A stretch of DNA of 64,000 nucleotides, taken from positions 123,095,485 to 123,159,484 of the forward strand of contig NC_089597.1 of NCBI RefSeq assembly GCF_019320115.1, written 5' to 3'. The DNA comes from Miscanthus floridulus. Lineage: Eukaryota; Streptophyta; Magnoliopsida; Poales; Poaceae. The notes below the pieces were generated by a model. It did no database searches and was not told the origin of the DNA. It was given only the letters and a program-made list of their open reading frames with translations. Each line of letters begins with the position of its first letter. The stretch's first letter is position 1. Below, one piece after another: positions 1 through 10,177 of the stretch. The translations under genes were made by a program, and so were the position numbers.

Positions 1-1
1 C

Positions 2-811
2 AATCATGATACTCTTGTTATTGCTCAAGAATTTTTACCAAATGAGCCACATGATGCTACTAACCATGTTGTTAAGATTGATATAGCTACATCATGTGAT
101 GATTTAATTGATGAGAGCATTGAGCAAGGATCTAGTAGCAAAGGCAAGCAAGTGGTTGAGTGCAATGACTATGATGAGTATGTTAAGCTCAAGAGTGATA
201 ATGAGAAGCTCATGAAAGATCTTGAAGAGATGAAAAGCCACAACACCATTGTGCTAGAAACTCTTGATCATGACAAAGAGTTGATCCTTGAGAATGAGAA
301 GCTCAAAGAAGAAAACAAGAAGCTCAAGGAAGAGAAGAAAGATGATTCTCTAAAGGAAGAAAATAAGAAGCTCAAGTTGGAGAAAGAGCATCTCAAGATT
401 GGGTTGAGCAAGTTTGCTAGAGGGAAGCACCTCCAAAGTGAGCTACTCATGAACACCATTATGAAGATGGATAGAAGTGGCATTAGATATGTGGCAAGTG
501 TAGAAAAAAAGAAAGCTCAAGTTCAACAACAATAATCAAAGCCAAAGCCAAAGCCAAAGAGATGTTTTGAGTGTGGACAAGAAGACCACTTTGCTCATGA
601 ATGTCAAACTCCACCACCACAACCCTTGCCCAATCATGCTAGACCCTTTGCCTTCAATGCTCACTACATGCTTAGAAAGGATTCTAGTGGAAAGATGAAA
701 GTCATGTTCTTAGGACCCCCTAACAAGAATAGGCCTAAGAAGATTTGGGTGGCTAAGTCACTTGTTGAGAAGGTGAAGGGCCCTCAACAAGTTTGGATTC
801 CTAAAGCTTGA
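2..811 (+). pseudogene. gag: copia Gag, C-terminal part, degraded
   Basis: Open from the window edge in frame 2, this is the back half of a copia Gag, the structural protein that packages element RNA. It holds a long Lys/Glu/Leu-rich coiled-coil stretch (about 170-420) and then one CCHC zinc knuckle at 563-604 with C-x2-C-x4-H-x4-C spacing, expected to bind RNA. An in-frame TAA at 533-535, where a run of CAA glutamine codons is read, separates the coil from the knuckle. The frame closes at TGA 809-811 and a second stop, TAG, follows at 824-826, directly before the protease. Expression as one Gag would need suppression of the first stop, so it is a pseudogene. Confidence 0.8.
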
Positions 812-826
812 ATCTATTGTGTGTAG

Positions 827-2506
827 GTGAACTACAAGACCAGTGGAAGTCATTGGGTTATTGATAGTGGTTGCACTCAACATATGACCGGTGATCCTCG
901 TATGTTCACCTCACTAGATGAAGAGATAGATGGGCAAGAGAAAATAACATTTGGAGATAATTCAAAGGGCAAGGTTAAAGGATTGGGCAAAGTGGCAATA
1001 TCAAATGATCATTTCATCTCTAATATGCTATATGTTGCTTTATTGAGCTTCAACTTGCTATCCGTTGGACAATTATGTGATCTTGGCTTCCAATGCTTAT
1101 TCACCGAGAAGGAGGTTGTTGTATCCAAGGTAGATGATAATCAAGTGATATTCAATGGATTTAGATACAACAACTTATATCTAGTGGACTTCACCTCCGA
1201 AGATGCAAATTTGAAGACTTGCCTATTCACCAAAACAATACTTGGGTGGCTATGGCATAGAAGACTTGCTCATGTTGGTATGAGTTCACTCAAGAAGCTT
1301 ATGAAGAATGATTTGGTGAGAGGGTTGAAGGATGTGAAGTTTGAAAAGGACAAGCTTTGTAGTGCATGTCAAGCCGGCAAGCAAGTTGCAAATACTCATC
1401 CAACCAAAGCTTTCATGTCAACCACAAGAGTGCTAGAACTCCTTCACATGGATTTATTTGGACCAACAACATACAAGAGTTTGGGAGGAAATCTTTATTG
1501 TCTTGTGATCGTTGATGACTATTCAAGGTATACATGGGTATTCTTCCTTTATGACAAATTCGAAGTTGCATCTTGCTTCAAGAAGTTTGCCAAGAGAGCT
1601 CAAAATGAATTTAAAGTGAAGCTTAAGAAGATAAGAAGTGACAATGGAAAAGAATTTGACAACACAAACATTTAAACTTATTGTGATGAAGTTGGGAATC
1701 AAGCATGAAGTCTCCGCAACTTATACTCCTCAACAAAATGGTGTAGTTGAGAGGAAGAACCGGACTTTGATCACTCTTGCAAGGACAATGCTAGATGAGT
1801 ACAACACCCCCGAAGCTCTATGGGCGGAAGCAATCAACACCGCATGCTATGCATCAAACCACCTATTCCTTCAAAAGTTCCTTGGCAAGACTCCTTATGA
1901 GTTGCTCAATAGGAAGAAGCCGGACATCTCCTTCTTTAGGGTGTTTGGTTGCAAATGCTACATCTACAAGAAGCGGTAACACCTAGGGAAGTTCTAAAGA
2001 CGTTGTGATATTGGTTTTCTTGTTGGTTACTCATCAAAGTCCAAAGCATATAGAGTATTTAATCATGCCACCGGCTTGGTTGAAGAAACATATGATGTGG
2101 AATTTGATAAATCTAACGGCTCCCAAGGAGCACATGAGAATCTTGATGATGTAGGTGATGAACCATTAAGGGAGGCTATGAAGAATATTCCGGTGGGAGA
2201 CATCAAGCCAAAAGATGATGAAGATGATGTACAAGTCATTAATCAATCTTCTTCATCAAGTGTGCCACAAGATGGTGAAAAAGATGGGAGAGTAGAAAAT
2301 GAAGATACTCATATCTCCCATGAGCAAATGGTGGTACAAGCACAAGATGTTGATGCTCCACAACCTCCTCCTCAAGTGGTCAATAGAAGAAATACACCTC
2401 TCCTACAAGATTATCCACAAGATCTCATCATAGGGAGTCCATCAAAGGGTGTAATGACTCGATCTTAAAAACTTACTTTATTTATTGCTCATCACTCTTT
2501 TGTCTC
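827..2506 (+). pseudogene. pol: copia Pol N-terminal half: protease and integrase, broken
   Basis: The protease active-site triplet Asp-Ser-Gly is at 863-871, in the context W-V-I-D-S-G-C. The integrase zinc-binding domain (HHCC) follows at about 1245-1380. The integrase core has Asp at MDLFGP (about 1447), Asp at VDDYSR (about 1512) and Glu in NGVVERKN (about 1740-1760), so the DDE residues are present. A frameshift near 1660-1710 moves the reading from frame 2 to frame 0. TAA at about 1977, a second TAA about 27 bases later and TAA at 2466-2468 interrupt the integrase C-terminal region. The reading is then cut by the 4.6-kb insertion. Compared with the related element at 57.9-63.3 kb, the same domains occur in the same order. 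Confidence 0.85.
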
Positions 2507-3430
2507 TGTAACACCCCAGGTGTTTGCCACCAGTTAAGCAATGGGTTTGAGCTCAAACATGGCATATTAAGTGATGATGAAGATGTCAAGGTCAACCTAT
2601 AGAATTGAGCCCCAACCTAAACTTGGATATTACACCTTTGCTTGTATATTGGCCCTTTTCATATATATATACCTAAGTAATGTTGAAGGTGCTTCTTTCA
2701 TGTGTCTCACATCAATATCCATCTATATTAATCACTGGAAAAGTTTCAGGAAGTTTGGAATCAAAAAGTCACATGAAATGATAAGTTATATCCTTATTGG
2801 AATGACTTTGCTAAGTGCTTAAATTGCACTATTAAGTGAATGAGAACATGAGATGTCAACCAAATCTTGCAACCATGCCCAAATGACTCTAGATGAACTC
2901 TACAACAAAAGTCATGAAAGGTTCATGTTGGGCAAATGCCAAGAAAATGCTCCAATGGATCAAAAAGGATAATTTAAGCTTCATCGTGATCCTACTTTGG
3001 TCAAAGTAGAACAGCAGGTTCTATACCAGTTTTGAGGTTGGACCTTAAATGAAAGTTGTAGTCCATATCATGTAGAACAAACTTTGTTTTTGGACTAAGA
3101 GCTAGATTAGCTTGGAAGTAAGTCAAATCAAGGTCACAAGATCGAATTTGCTGTTGTTTTCAGCACTTAGAAATATTCTAAGTCTGGAGTTTCGCTAAGC
3201 AACGACGTTGGCATTCCGTGTTCTCCGAAATTCGTTAAGCAACTTGAGTTGGTCCAAAAATAAAAGTTGAAGGTTATATTATGGAGAAGAGCATGCAAAA
3301 AGTTGCACTGAGTTTGACCGAGTTTTGACCTCCGAAAGTGAATTTCCGTGACCGTTATCAAGGCGCTGACACTGACAGTTTGTGGCCTAATTACCCACTG
3401 TTGAAGAGCTCTAATGACCTTGGTCTCTAA

Positions 3431-4145
3431 ATGAAAAATGAAGAGCAGTTCGCGGGCTTCAAACTTCGTTTTAGGCCCAATGTCCAATTCGCAACCGAGA
3501 TGGCCGAAGTCGGCTCCCCACGCCGCCCTCACCGTCGCCCGCCACCTGTTCGGAGTTTTGTCTCAGTGAGCGACGCGTGTTGTGGACGTGGACGCCATGC
3601 GCCGTTGCTCTTGCCGCGTGCCCTCGCCTCCCTGCGGTCGCCTCGCTGCTTCTCCGTGCGCGCCAGGCCGTTATGGACGACCGGGCTCACTCTCTCCCTT
3701 GCACCCTCGCCTCGCTGTTGCTCGCGAACGCGGGCAGCCATGGCCGCCATGGCCGAGCTCGGCCTCGCCGCGTCCCCGCTGCTCAGCCCTTCCTCTTTCC
3801 AAGCCATCAGTGCCATCATATTCCTCTCACCACGCCGCCCCTCCCGCACTCCCCCGTCGGCCATGCCACGCCCCGCAGCGCTGGTGCCGCCTCCCGCCGT
3901 CGCCCCGGCCGTCGGCGTGCGTGGCCAGGCCACGTCGGGCCTCCGCGGAGCAAGCTGCGGCCACCTACGTGTGTTCACCAACCTCCTGGTGCTTCCCCAC
4001 CTTTCCCTCGCCGCCGCCGGCCCTTCTCCGGCCGCCACCGGCCGATTCCCCGGCGTCCTCTGTTCAAATTCGCGTCAGGGACCTCGTACAGCAATTCGAA
4101 GAAGAGCAGGGGCCTTTCTGCAGAACCTGTGACTCATGTGAATAG
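3431..4145 (+). other. GC-rich gene-like island inside the 4.6-kb insertion
   Basis: Within otherwise AT-rich LTR-like DNA, about 700 bp is strongly GC-rich and open in several frames on both strands (up to 233 codons on plus and 169 on minus). The translations are Pro/Arg/Ala-rich without recognisable domains, and the frames overlap, as expected of GC-rich DNA lacking stops by composition. It may be a leader of the element's own transcript or captured host DNA. I do not call it a gene. Confidence 0.35.
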
Positions 4146-7115
4146 TGCCGTAAGGACTGGTTTGTAATTATTTTGCAGGAACTTTGGAAATTCATAGTAA
4201 ATCGTATAAAATTCGTAAAATAGTAAATGAGGACTTTTTGGAATCCTTGTGAAATTGTCTATGCAGTGGATCTATAATATGGCATGTTTTAGTTTAAATA
4301 TTTTGTGGTAAAAATAGATTTGTGCAGTAAGGTTGTAATGCTAGTTGAATTTGTTATTTTTCATAACTGTAGATCTAGGGCTCCAAATGAAGTGAAATTT
4401 TTGTGGCATGCTACTCATGTGATAGTTGATATGTGGTAAAAATTTCATGAGTATTGGGTGAAGTATGAGTGAGTTATTGGTTCATCTCGGTCTCACATGA
4501 TTTCTTGCTTTAGCAACTTGTTCTTTTCATAGAGGTTGCTATACATATTCAAATAGAGTAAAATTTGTACATTAGACTATTGAGAGTATATGTGAGCCAC
4601 TGTAATTTTTGTAGAAGTTATTGTGCACTTTTGGTATATGTTCATTAAGTCACCTTGTTATCTAAAATAAATTAAGAAATGCATTAAAAGAATTTATTTG
4701 GTCATGGACACTAGGTTTTCTGGTGTTCTTTAGTCATGTGTGAAATGTTGGTAAAGTTGGTTTTGCCCAATTATGTATTTGCAACATAAGTTAATAATTA
4801 TTTTCTTGCCGATGTGGTTTATGGACAGATCTGGGAACTTAGCAAAGTTCTTCATGATAATGTGCTTTGTTGTGAAACTTGGTTATACAAAAGTTGTAGA
4901 TAATTCATGTATCTAGCTTATATTAAAATTTGGTGTTATTTGGCCAAGTAGTTTAAGAGTTACAGCTGTTTAAAGTTGGGTTTCAGAAATGGCTGCTTTC
5001 TGTCAATTGTGGACCAGTTTCTGTAAATGGATATATTTGACTTAGTTAACTTGAGAATCATGCTAAGATGATTAAAGATGAATTGTAGAAAATTTCATAA
5101 GCTTTCCATAATGTCTTCTTGCAAGTTATTTGGATTTGTGTAACTCCAGTTATAGCTAAATCTTGTAGCTGCTGTTTGCATGTCCAGAAATTGGCAGATT
5201 CCAATTATAGTGCTTGCTTGTATATTGTTAAGTGTGACGTATGCCTTGAATGATGACTGAGTTAGAGCACTTGAGATCTTGGGAAACTTGTATCATGCTT
5301 GATGTTGTCGTCTTCTTTGCCATCTTAGCATGATAGATTGTGTGATGTTTAAGTTAAGCATCGCAAAGTACTTAAGTGTGTTAGTGTAAACTATGCTTGT
5401 CTTGCTTGCTAATTTGTGATGTGTCTCATGGTACTATTCTTCATATTTATGCACTTGCATATTGCATCTCATCTAGGTATGCTAGATGAACCACGTGAAG
5501 GACGTGATGTTGGAGCCGAACCCGAAGACGGTGTTTGATGGATCTATCCTGAAGGTGGAAGGGCTAAGCAAGTGTTAGGACCTGTGATATCACCAGGATG
5601 GTGCAAGCTAACTGAACTGACTTGTGTCGGATCCCAGGCAAGCCCTAGAGCATTCTAAGTCTCCTAAATTACAAAAGCAATTCTTTCTATATATATATGA
5701 GTTTATATATATCGTTGCATTAAGTTGTAGGAGTTGATTGAAACCGTTGATGCATTTATTACTATCCTTGCCTACCTTATTACATTTTTCCCTGTTAGGT
5801 CAGGATCGAATAACTGCTTAGCCTTGCTTAGACCGGTAGCGATCGGTGATATCCGGTCACCTACATTATAGGTGGTTACTGGAAGAATTTAGCTATGGAA
5901 AGAATGATATCCTGGAATTAACCATGTGTGATGGATAATTGGAGACCGGACGGAAAAAAAGTTGGAGGCAACCAGACAGGGTTCTGGGGTGCTGTTAGTT
6001 TCCGTCTGTGTTGATTAAGGACCGACCGTTGTTGGCCCTCGAGTCATGTTGAACGCATGCCTTACATTTAGCTGGCCGGATAAAGTACCTTCCGACCGCG
6101 AAGCTGGGAGATTATTTAGGCCGAGTAGATTGCCTGCAGCACACTGTATCGGAGCAGGTGTGGTAGGACACGGGGGCGCAAAGATAAGACCAAAGAGCAG
6201 TCGGTCGGCCCCCGGGTACATGTGGTTCCTGGCAAACTCGAAATTCCTGGATAGTTGACTCGGTGATCAATATCTCACTTTAGCGGGTGAGTGAGGTTTG
6301 TGTAAGGAATAAATCACCAGCTGGTTAGGAATCGATTCGAATTGCCATCGCTCCTGGATAGTGAGCACTTGACTCGAGTTACGACATCATAGTAATTATT
6401 ATGGAATAATGATGGTTATCTGGATGGTATGGGATATGCTAAATCTAAATTGGTAACTAGATGTTATTGGTTAATCAAGTGATTGCTATAGTACAGGTGC
6501 TTACCTAGATGGATAGGTCATAATTAAGGTGATGCAAAGTACTTAAAATGGTTTCTTCATGATAGCTTATGCTTTTCGCAAACAAGTCAGCTAGCCCACT
6601 AAAGAAAGCCTTGCATAATCCTTGGTGTCATTTGTTTTGGTTTCCAACGGGTAAGTCTAGCTGAGTACATTCGAGTACTCAGGGTTTATCCCACCTTGTT
6701 GCAGGTGATGTTCTCGACCCGTTGATGATGGTGGCTAACCGCTGGTGGGCTCGGCGATTCTATACTTACTTCTCATCTATATGCTTTTGTCGGATGATGT
6801 CACTATGCTAGCAATATATTTGGAACTTATATTAATGTCATCATTTGAAAGCTATGTTGTTTTCACTAAGCGGTTTTGAAACCCAAACTTGTACTATTAT
6901 TTGTTAACCCCTTTGTAATATTATTTCCGCTGCAACCCGATGTATGTGATGTGTATTTGCTTAATCACATGATCTTGGTTGTGATGTTGATTTACCGAGG
7001 TCTTTCGGGACACTCGGCGGACTACCGGGTTTATATTAGTGAAAGTATGGGTGTGTCAACGTGTTAGCGGGGACAACCGTACTTGATCTTGTATAAATTG
7101 GGCGGTTCTGTCACA
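4146..7115. other. non-coding remainder of the 4.6-kb insertion
   Basis: AT-rich sequence with no open frame longer than about 70 codons. The terminal 200 bp show a T-rich tract and the end CTGTCACA that completes the LTR-like structure. No tRNA, promoter array or tandem repeat is evident. Confidence 0.5.
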
Positions 7116-7120
7116 GCCTC

Positions 7121-8669
7121 TTGCTATGAGCCTACCAAGGTAGAAGAAGCTCTTAAAGATCTAGATTGGATCAATGCCATGCATGAAGAGTTGAACAACT
7201 TCACTCGCAATTAAGTTTGGACTCTTGAAGAGCGACCAAAAGGTGCAAGAGTCATTGGAACAAAGTGGGTGTTCCGCAACAAGCAAGATGATCAAGGAGT
7301 TGTTGTGAGGAACAAGGCAAGACTAGTTGCAAAGGGGTTCTCCCAAGTTGAAGGTTTGGATTTTGGAGAGACCTTTGCACCGGTTGCAAGATTAGAAGCC
7401 ATCTGTATCCTACTTGCATATGCATCATATCATGAAATGAAACTATATCAAATGGATGTGAAAAGTGCATTTTTAAATGGCTTTATTAATGAACTAGTCT
7501 ATGTTGATCAACCTCCCGGGTTTGAAGACCCTAGATATCCTAATCATGTTTATAGGTTGTCCAAGTCACTATATGGGCTTAAGCAAGCCCCAAGAGCTTG
7601 GTATGAGCGCCTTCGAGACTTTCTCATTGAGAAGGGCTTCACCATTGGGAAGGTCGACACCACACTATTCACCAAGAAGCTTGATGGACATATCTTCATT
7701 TGTCAAGTATATGTTGATGATATCATCTTTGGATCATCAAATGAAGACTCATGCAAAGAATTTGGTGAATTGATGTCGAAGGAGTTTGAGATGTCAATGA
7801 TTGGTGAGCTTACATTCTTTCTTGGTTTTCAAGTCAAGCAAATGAAAGAAGGCATCTTCATCTCTCAAGAGAAATACACAAAAGATCTTCCCAAGAGATT
7901 CAAGATGGATGAATGTAAGTCAATCAAGACACCAATGCCTACCAATGGACATCTCGACCTAGATAAGGGAGGTAACCCGATTGATCAAACTCTCTACCGT
8001 TCCATGATTGGTAGCTTGTTATATTTAACCGCATCTAGGTCCGACATCATGTTTAGTGTGTGTATGTGTGCTAGATTTCAAGCTAATACTAAGGAAACAC
8101 ATTTAATTGCCGTAAAAAGAATCCTTAGGTATCTTAAGCACACACCAAGCATTGGCCTTTGGTATCCCAAAGGAGCTATATTTGAATTAATTGGCTATTC
8201 CGATTCGGATTACGCCGGATGCAAAGTTGATAGAAAAAGCACATCCGGAGGGTGCCATTTGCTTGGTAGATCACTTGTGTCTTGGTCCTCCAAGAAACAA
8301 AATAGTGTGGCTTTGTCCACCGCCAGGGCGGAATACATTGCCGCGGGTGCTTGTTGTGCACAAATATTATACATGAAACAAACTTTGCTAGACTATGGTG
8401 TAGTTCTAGAAAAAGTACCTCTTTTGTGCGACAATGAAAGTGCGGTAAAACTTGCAAATAATCCGGTTCAACACTCTCGCACCAAGCACATAGATATCCG
8501 CCATCACTTTCTAAGAGATCATGTTGCTAAAAATGATATATCACTAGAAGGTGTAAGAACCGAAGATCAATTAGCGGATATCTTCACTAAACCGCTAGAT
8601 GAGGCTACATTTTGTAGATTGCGGAATGAGCTCAATGTACTTGATTTTAGTAACTTCACTAAACATTGA
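7121..8669 (+). pseudogene. pol: copia Pol C-terminal half: reverse transcriptase and RNase H
   Basis: After the 5-bp duplication the pol frame resumes. A TAA at 7212-7214 lies in the integrase/RT linker, and an uninterrupted stretch then runs from about 7215 to TGA 8667-8669. Reverse transcriptase shows the catalytic YVDD box at about 7709-7720 and the conserved [10 protein letters not shown] and [12 protein letters not shown] blocks upstream. RNase H follows, with YSDSDYAGC near 8200, DNESAVKL near 8430 and the C-terminal [10 protein letters not shown] block near 8570. The RT/RNase H unit (466 codons) is the best preserved part of this element. RT would copy element RNA to DNA in cytoplasmic particles. 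The TAA at 7212 recurs at the equivalent codon in the element at 61.8 kb. Confidence 0.9.
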
Positions 8670-9048
8670 GCTTGTTTTGTCCCCTGCATTCATTGTAATA
8701 TACAACATGTTTAATTTTTGGTAATGCATATAGAGCTTGTCTAACATGGTTAAGATAACCGCCGAAAAGCGTGTGAAGAAGCTTAACCTTGGATCAAACT
8801 TGACAAGCAACTAGATTTACTTACAAAGTACTGCATATGCATGGATGTTGTTTTGTCGTTTTGTTCCATTTGCCCTCTTATTGCCTATTTTCTTAAAAAG
8901 AATTATAGCCTAAGGCAAAATATTTTGAAAAATATGAGGGTTTGAGAGAGGTCACTCACATCAGTCCCAATTGGTGTTTATTTGGATCTTATTCATGTTG
9001 GGACTTGATTGAGAACAGGCAGCGCGGAGGAACATTGAAGATTTGCTG
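8670..9048 (+). other. pol to third-ORF spacer
   Basis: Non-coding, AT-rich. A stretch near 8760-8820, with the run GTGTGAAGAAGCTT, has a close counterpart after pol in the 3' copia element (about 63585-63640), so this is conserved element sequence and not unrelated DNA. No stem-loop or terminator could be assigned. Confidence 0.6.
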
Positions 9049-9345
9049 GAAAAGAGTGACCGGACGCTGCACCGGACTCTGTAATCCAGCGTCCGGTCAG
9101 TTCACAGGAGGTGAATAGAAGCTGAAGGAGTGATCGGACTCTACGTTTGTGCGTTCGGTCAGGAAGGGTTCCAGCGTCCGGTCGATCTACATGGCGTTGA
9201 AGGCAACTGACCGGACCTTGCTTGCGTCCGGTCATGGACCACCGGACGCGTCCGGTCATGATTCCAGAGGAACTGGACCTCTCTGGAATCGACCGGACGC
9301 TGGGTGGTAGCATCCGGTCGCTACCACCAGAGCGTCCGGTCAGTA
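9049..9345 (+). repeat. internal CCGGACGC/GCGTCCGG motif array
   Basis: About ten copies of CCGGACGC or its complement GCGTCCGG occur in 300 bp, in both orientations and often as close inverted pairs. The same motif array is found in the U3-like part of every copia LTR in this window (13573-13925, 24640-25010, 46450-46870, 56455-56905). Here it sits inside the element, upstream of the third ORF, and is followed about 60 bp later by TATTTAA. Confidence 0.8.
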
Positions 9346-9404
9346 GATCTGGTACGGCTTTAGGACTCTTTATCCGTTTCCTTTCTTGTTGCGTCGGGGA
9401 ATCC

Positions 9405-9411
9405 TATTTAA
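9405..9411 (+). promoter_or_regulatory. candidate TATA-like box before the third ORF
   Basis: TATTTAA lies about 60 bp downstream of the motif array and starts a change to GC-rich leader-like sequence. The spacing mimics the LTRs, where the array is followed by TATAAATA (13967) or TATTTAA (56968). Prediction only. Confidence 0.35.
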
Positions 9412-10177
9412 CCAAATCGGCCGTACTATTTGCCCCATCTGGTTCGTGCCCTAGCTGCCGTCATCGCTGCATCTCCTCCGCGCCAGCTCGCCGCGCCATC
9501 GCCGCCGAGCCCCGCAGCCACCGTCTCCCGCCGCCAGCCAGTGCGACCGCGTGCCACCGTAGCCTCGCGCCACCATGACCTAGCGCCACTGCAGCCGCTC
9601 GCCACCGCTGCCCTGCGCAGCCTGCACCTCCCCACGCCGGGCTTGCCTCTACCGCCACAGTCCCACGCCATCGCTCACCGCCGTGACCCACTCCCGCGCC
9701 GCCGTCGTACCCTGCCTGCGTCTGCCACCGGAGCCTCCACTACAGCGTTCACTCTCCCCTCCACCGGTAAGGCCATTTGCCCGTGACTTAGATAGATTTC
9801 AAAGCATTGATTTCAAATCATCCAGGGCTACCGATTCATCGAAGTGCTTCGCGAACCCTAACCCTAGCCGGTCCTAAAGGTTCCCCGCATGACGTCTTTT
9901 CTTTTCATCGGATCATCGGTTCGTCAGGTAGCAAGCTAGTCGCTTCTATTTCGTACCTACATTGCTTGCTCTCATAGGATTTCGCATCTATTAGATATAT
10001 CGTATTTACTTGTATATCCATCTATTCCATCGTGCAGCGGGTCGGTGCCGTTGAGGTGTCTGTGACAGGTGATAGTCAACTCGGAGCCAAGCTCGTGAGT
10101 ACGGATCGAGGCCAAGCCTCGAGAGTGTCAGTGGACAGTTGATCTTGTCAGCGGCAGTTTTTCTCTTGTCAGATCAG
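9412..10177 (+). other. GC-rich leader with possible intron upstream of the third ORF
   Basis: The GC-rich stretch 9430-9780 has no consistent long frame and reads like an untranslated leader. A candidate intron runs from GTAGCAAG at 9928 to a pyrimidine-containing tract ending GTGCAG at 10037 (110 bp). Short direct echoes of Glu/Arg-rich sequence follow. The first ATG that opens the third ORF in good context is at 10178. Confidence 0.35.

Larger units (their letters stand above)
2507..7115. mobile_element. 4.6-kb LTR-like insertion (probable long solo LTR)
   Basis: The segment begins TGTAACACC and ends CTGTCACA. It is flanked by GTCTC (2502-2506) and GCCTC (7116-7120), a 5-bp target duplication with one C/T difference. 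TG...CA ends with a 5-bp duplication are the signature of LTR retrotransposon insertion. No gag or pol is readable inside, and no second LTR is seen, so a solo LTR of a long-LTR gypsy family (Tat-like families have LTRs of several kb) is the simplest reading. A large non-autonomous element is the alternative. The orientation cannot be settled without a primer-binding site. Insert plus duplication is 4614 bp, a multiple of three, and pol resumes in the same frame beyond it. Confidence 0.7.

Noticed and set aside
3431..4167. Long overlapping open frames (up to 233 codons) in the 4.6-kb insertion
   Set aside because: They overlap in several frames on both strands in GC-rich DNA and show no domain. 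Lack of stops is explained by composition.
9222..9786. Open frames of about 118 codons before the env-like ORF
   Set aside because: Low-complexity Ala/Pro/Arg translations, overlapping on both strands; better seen as a leader and motif array.
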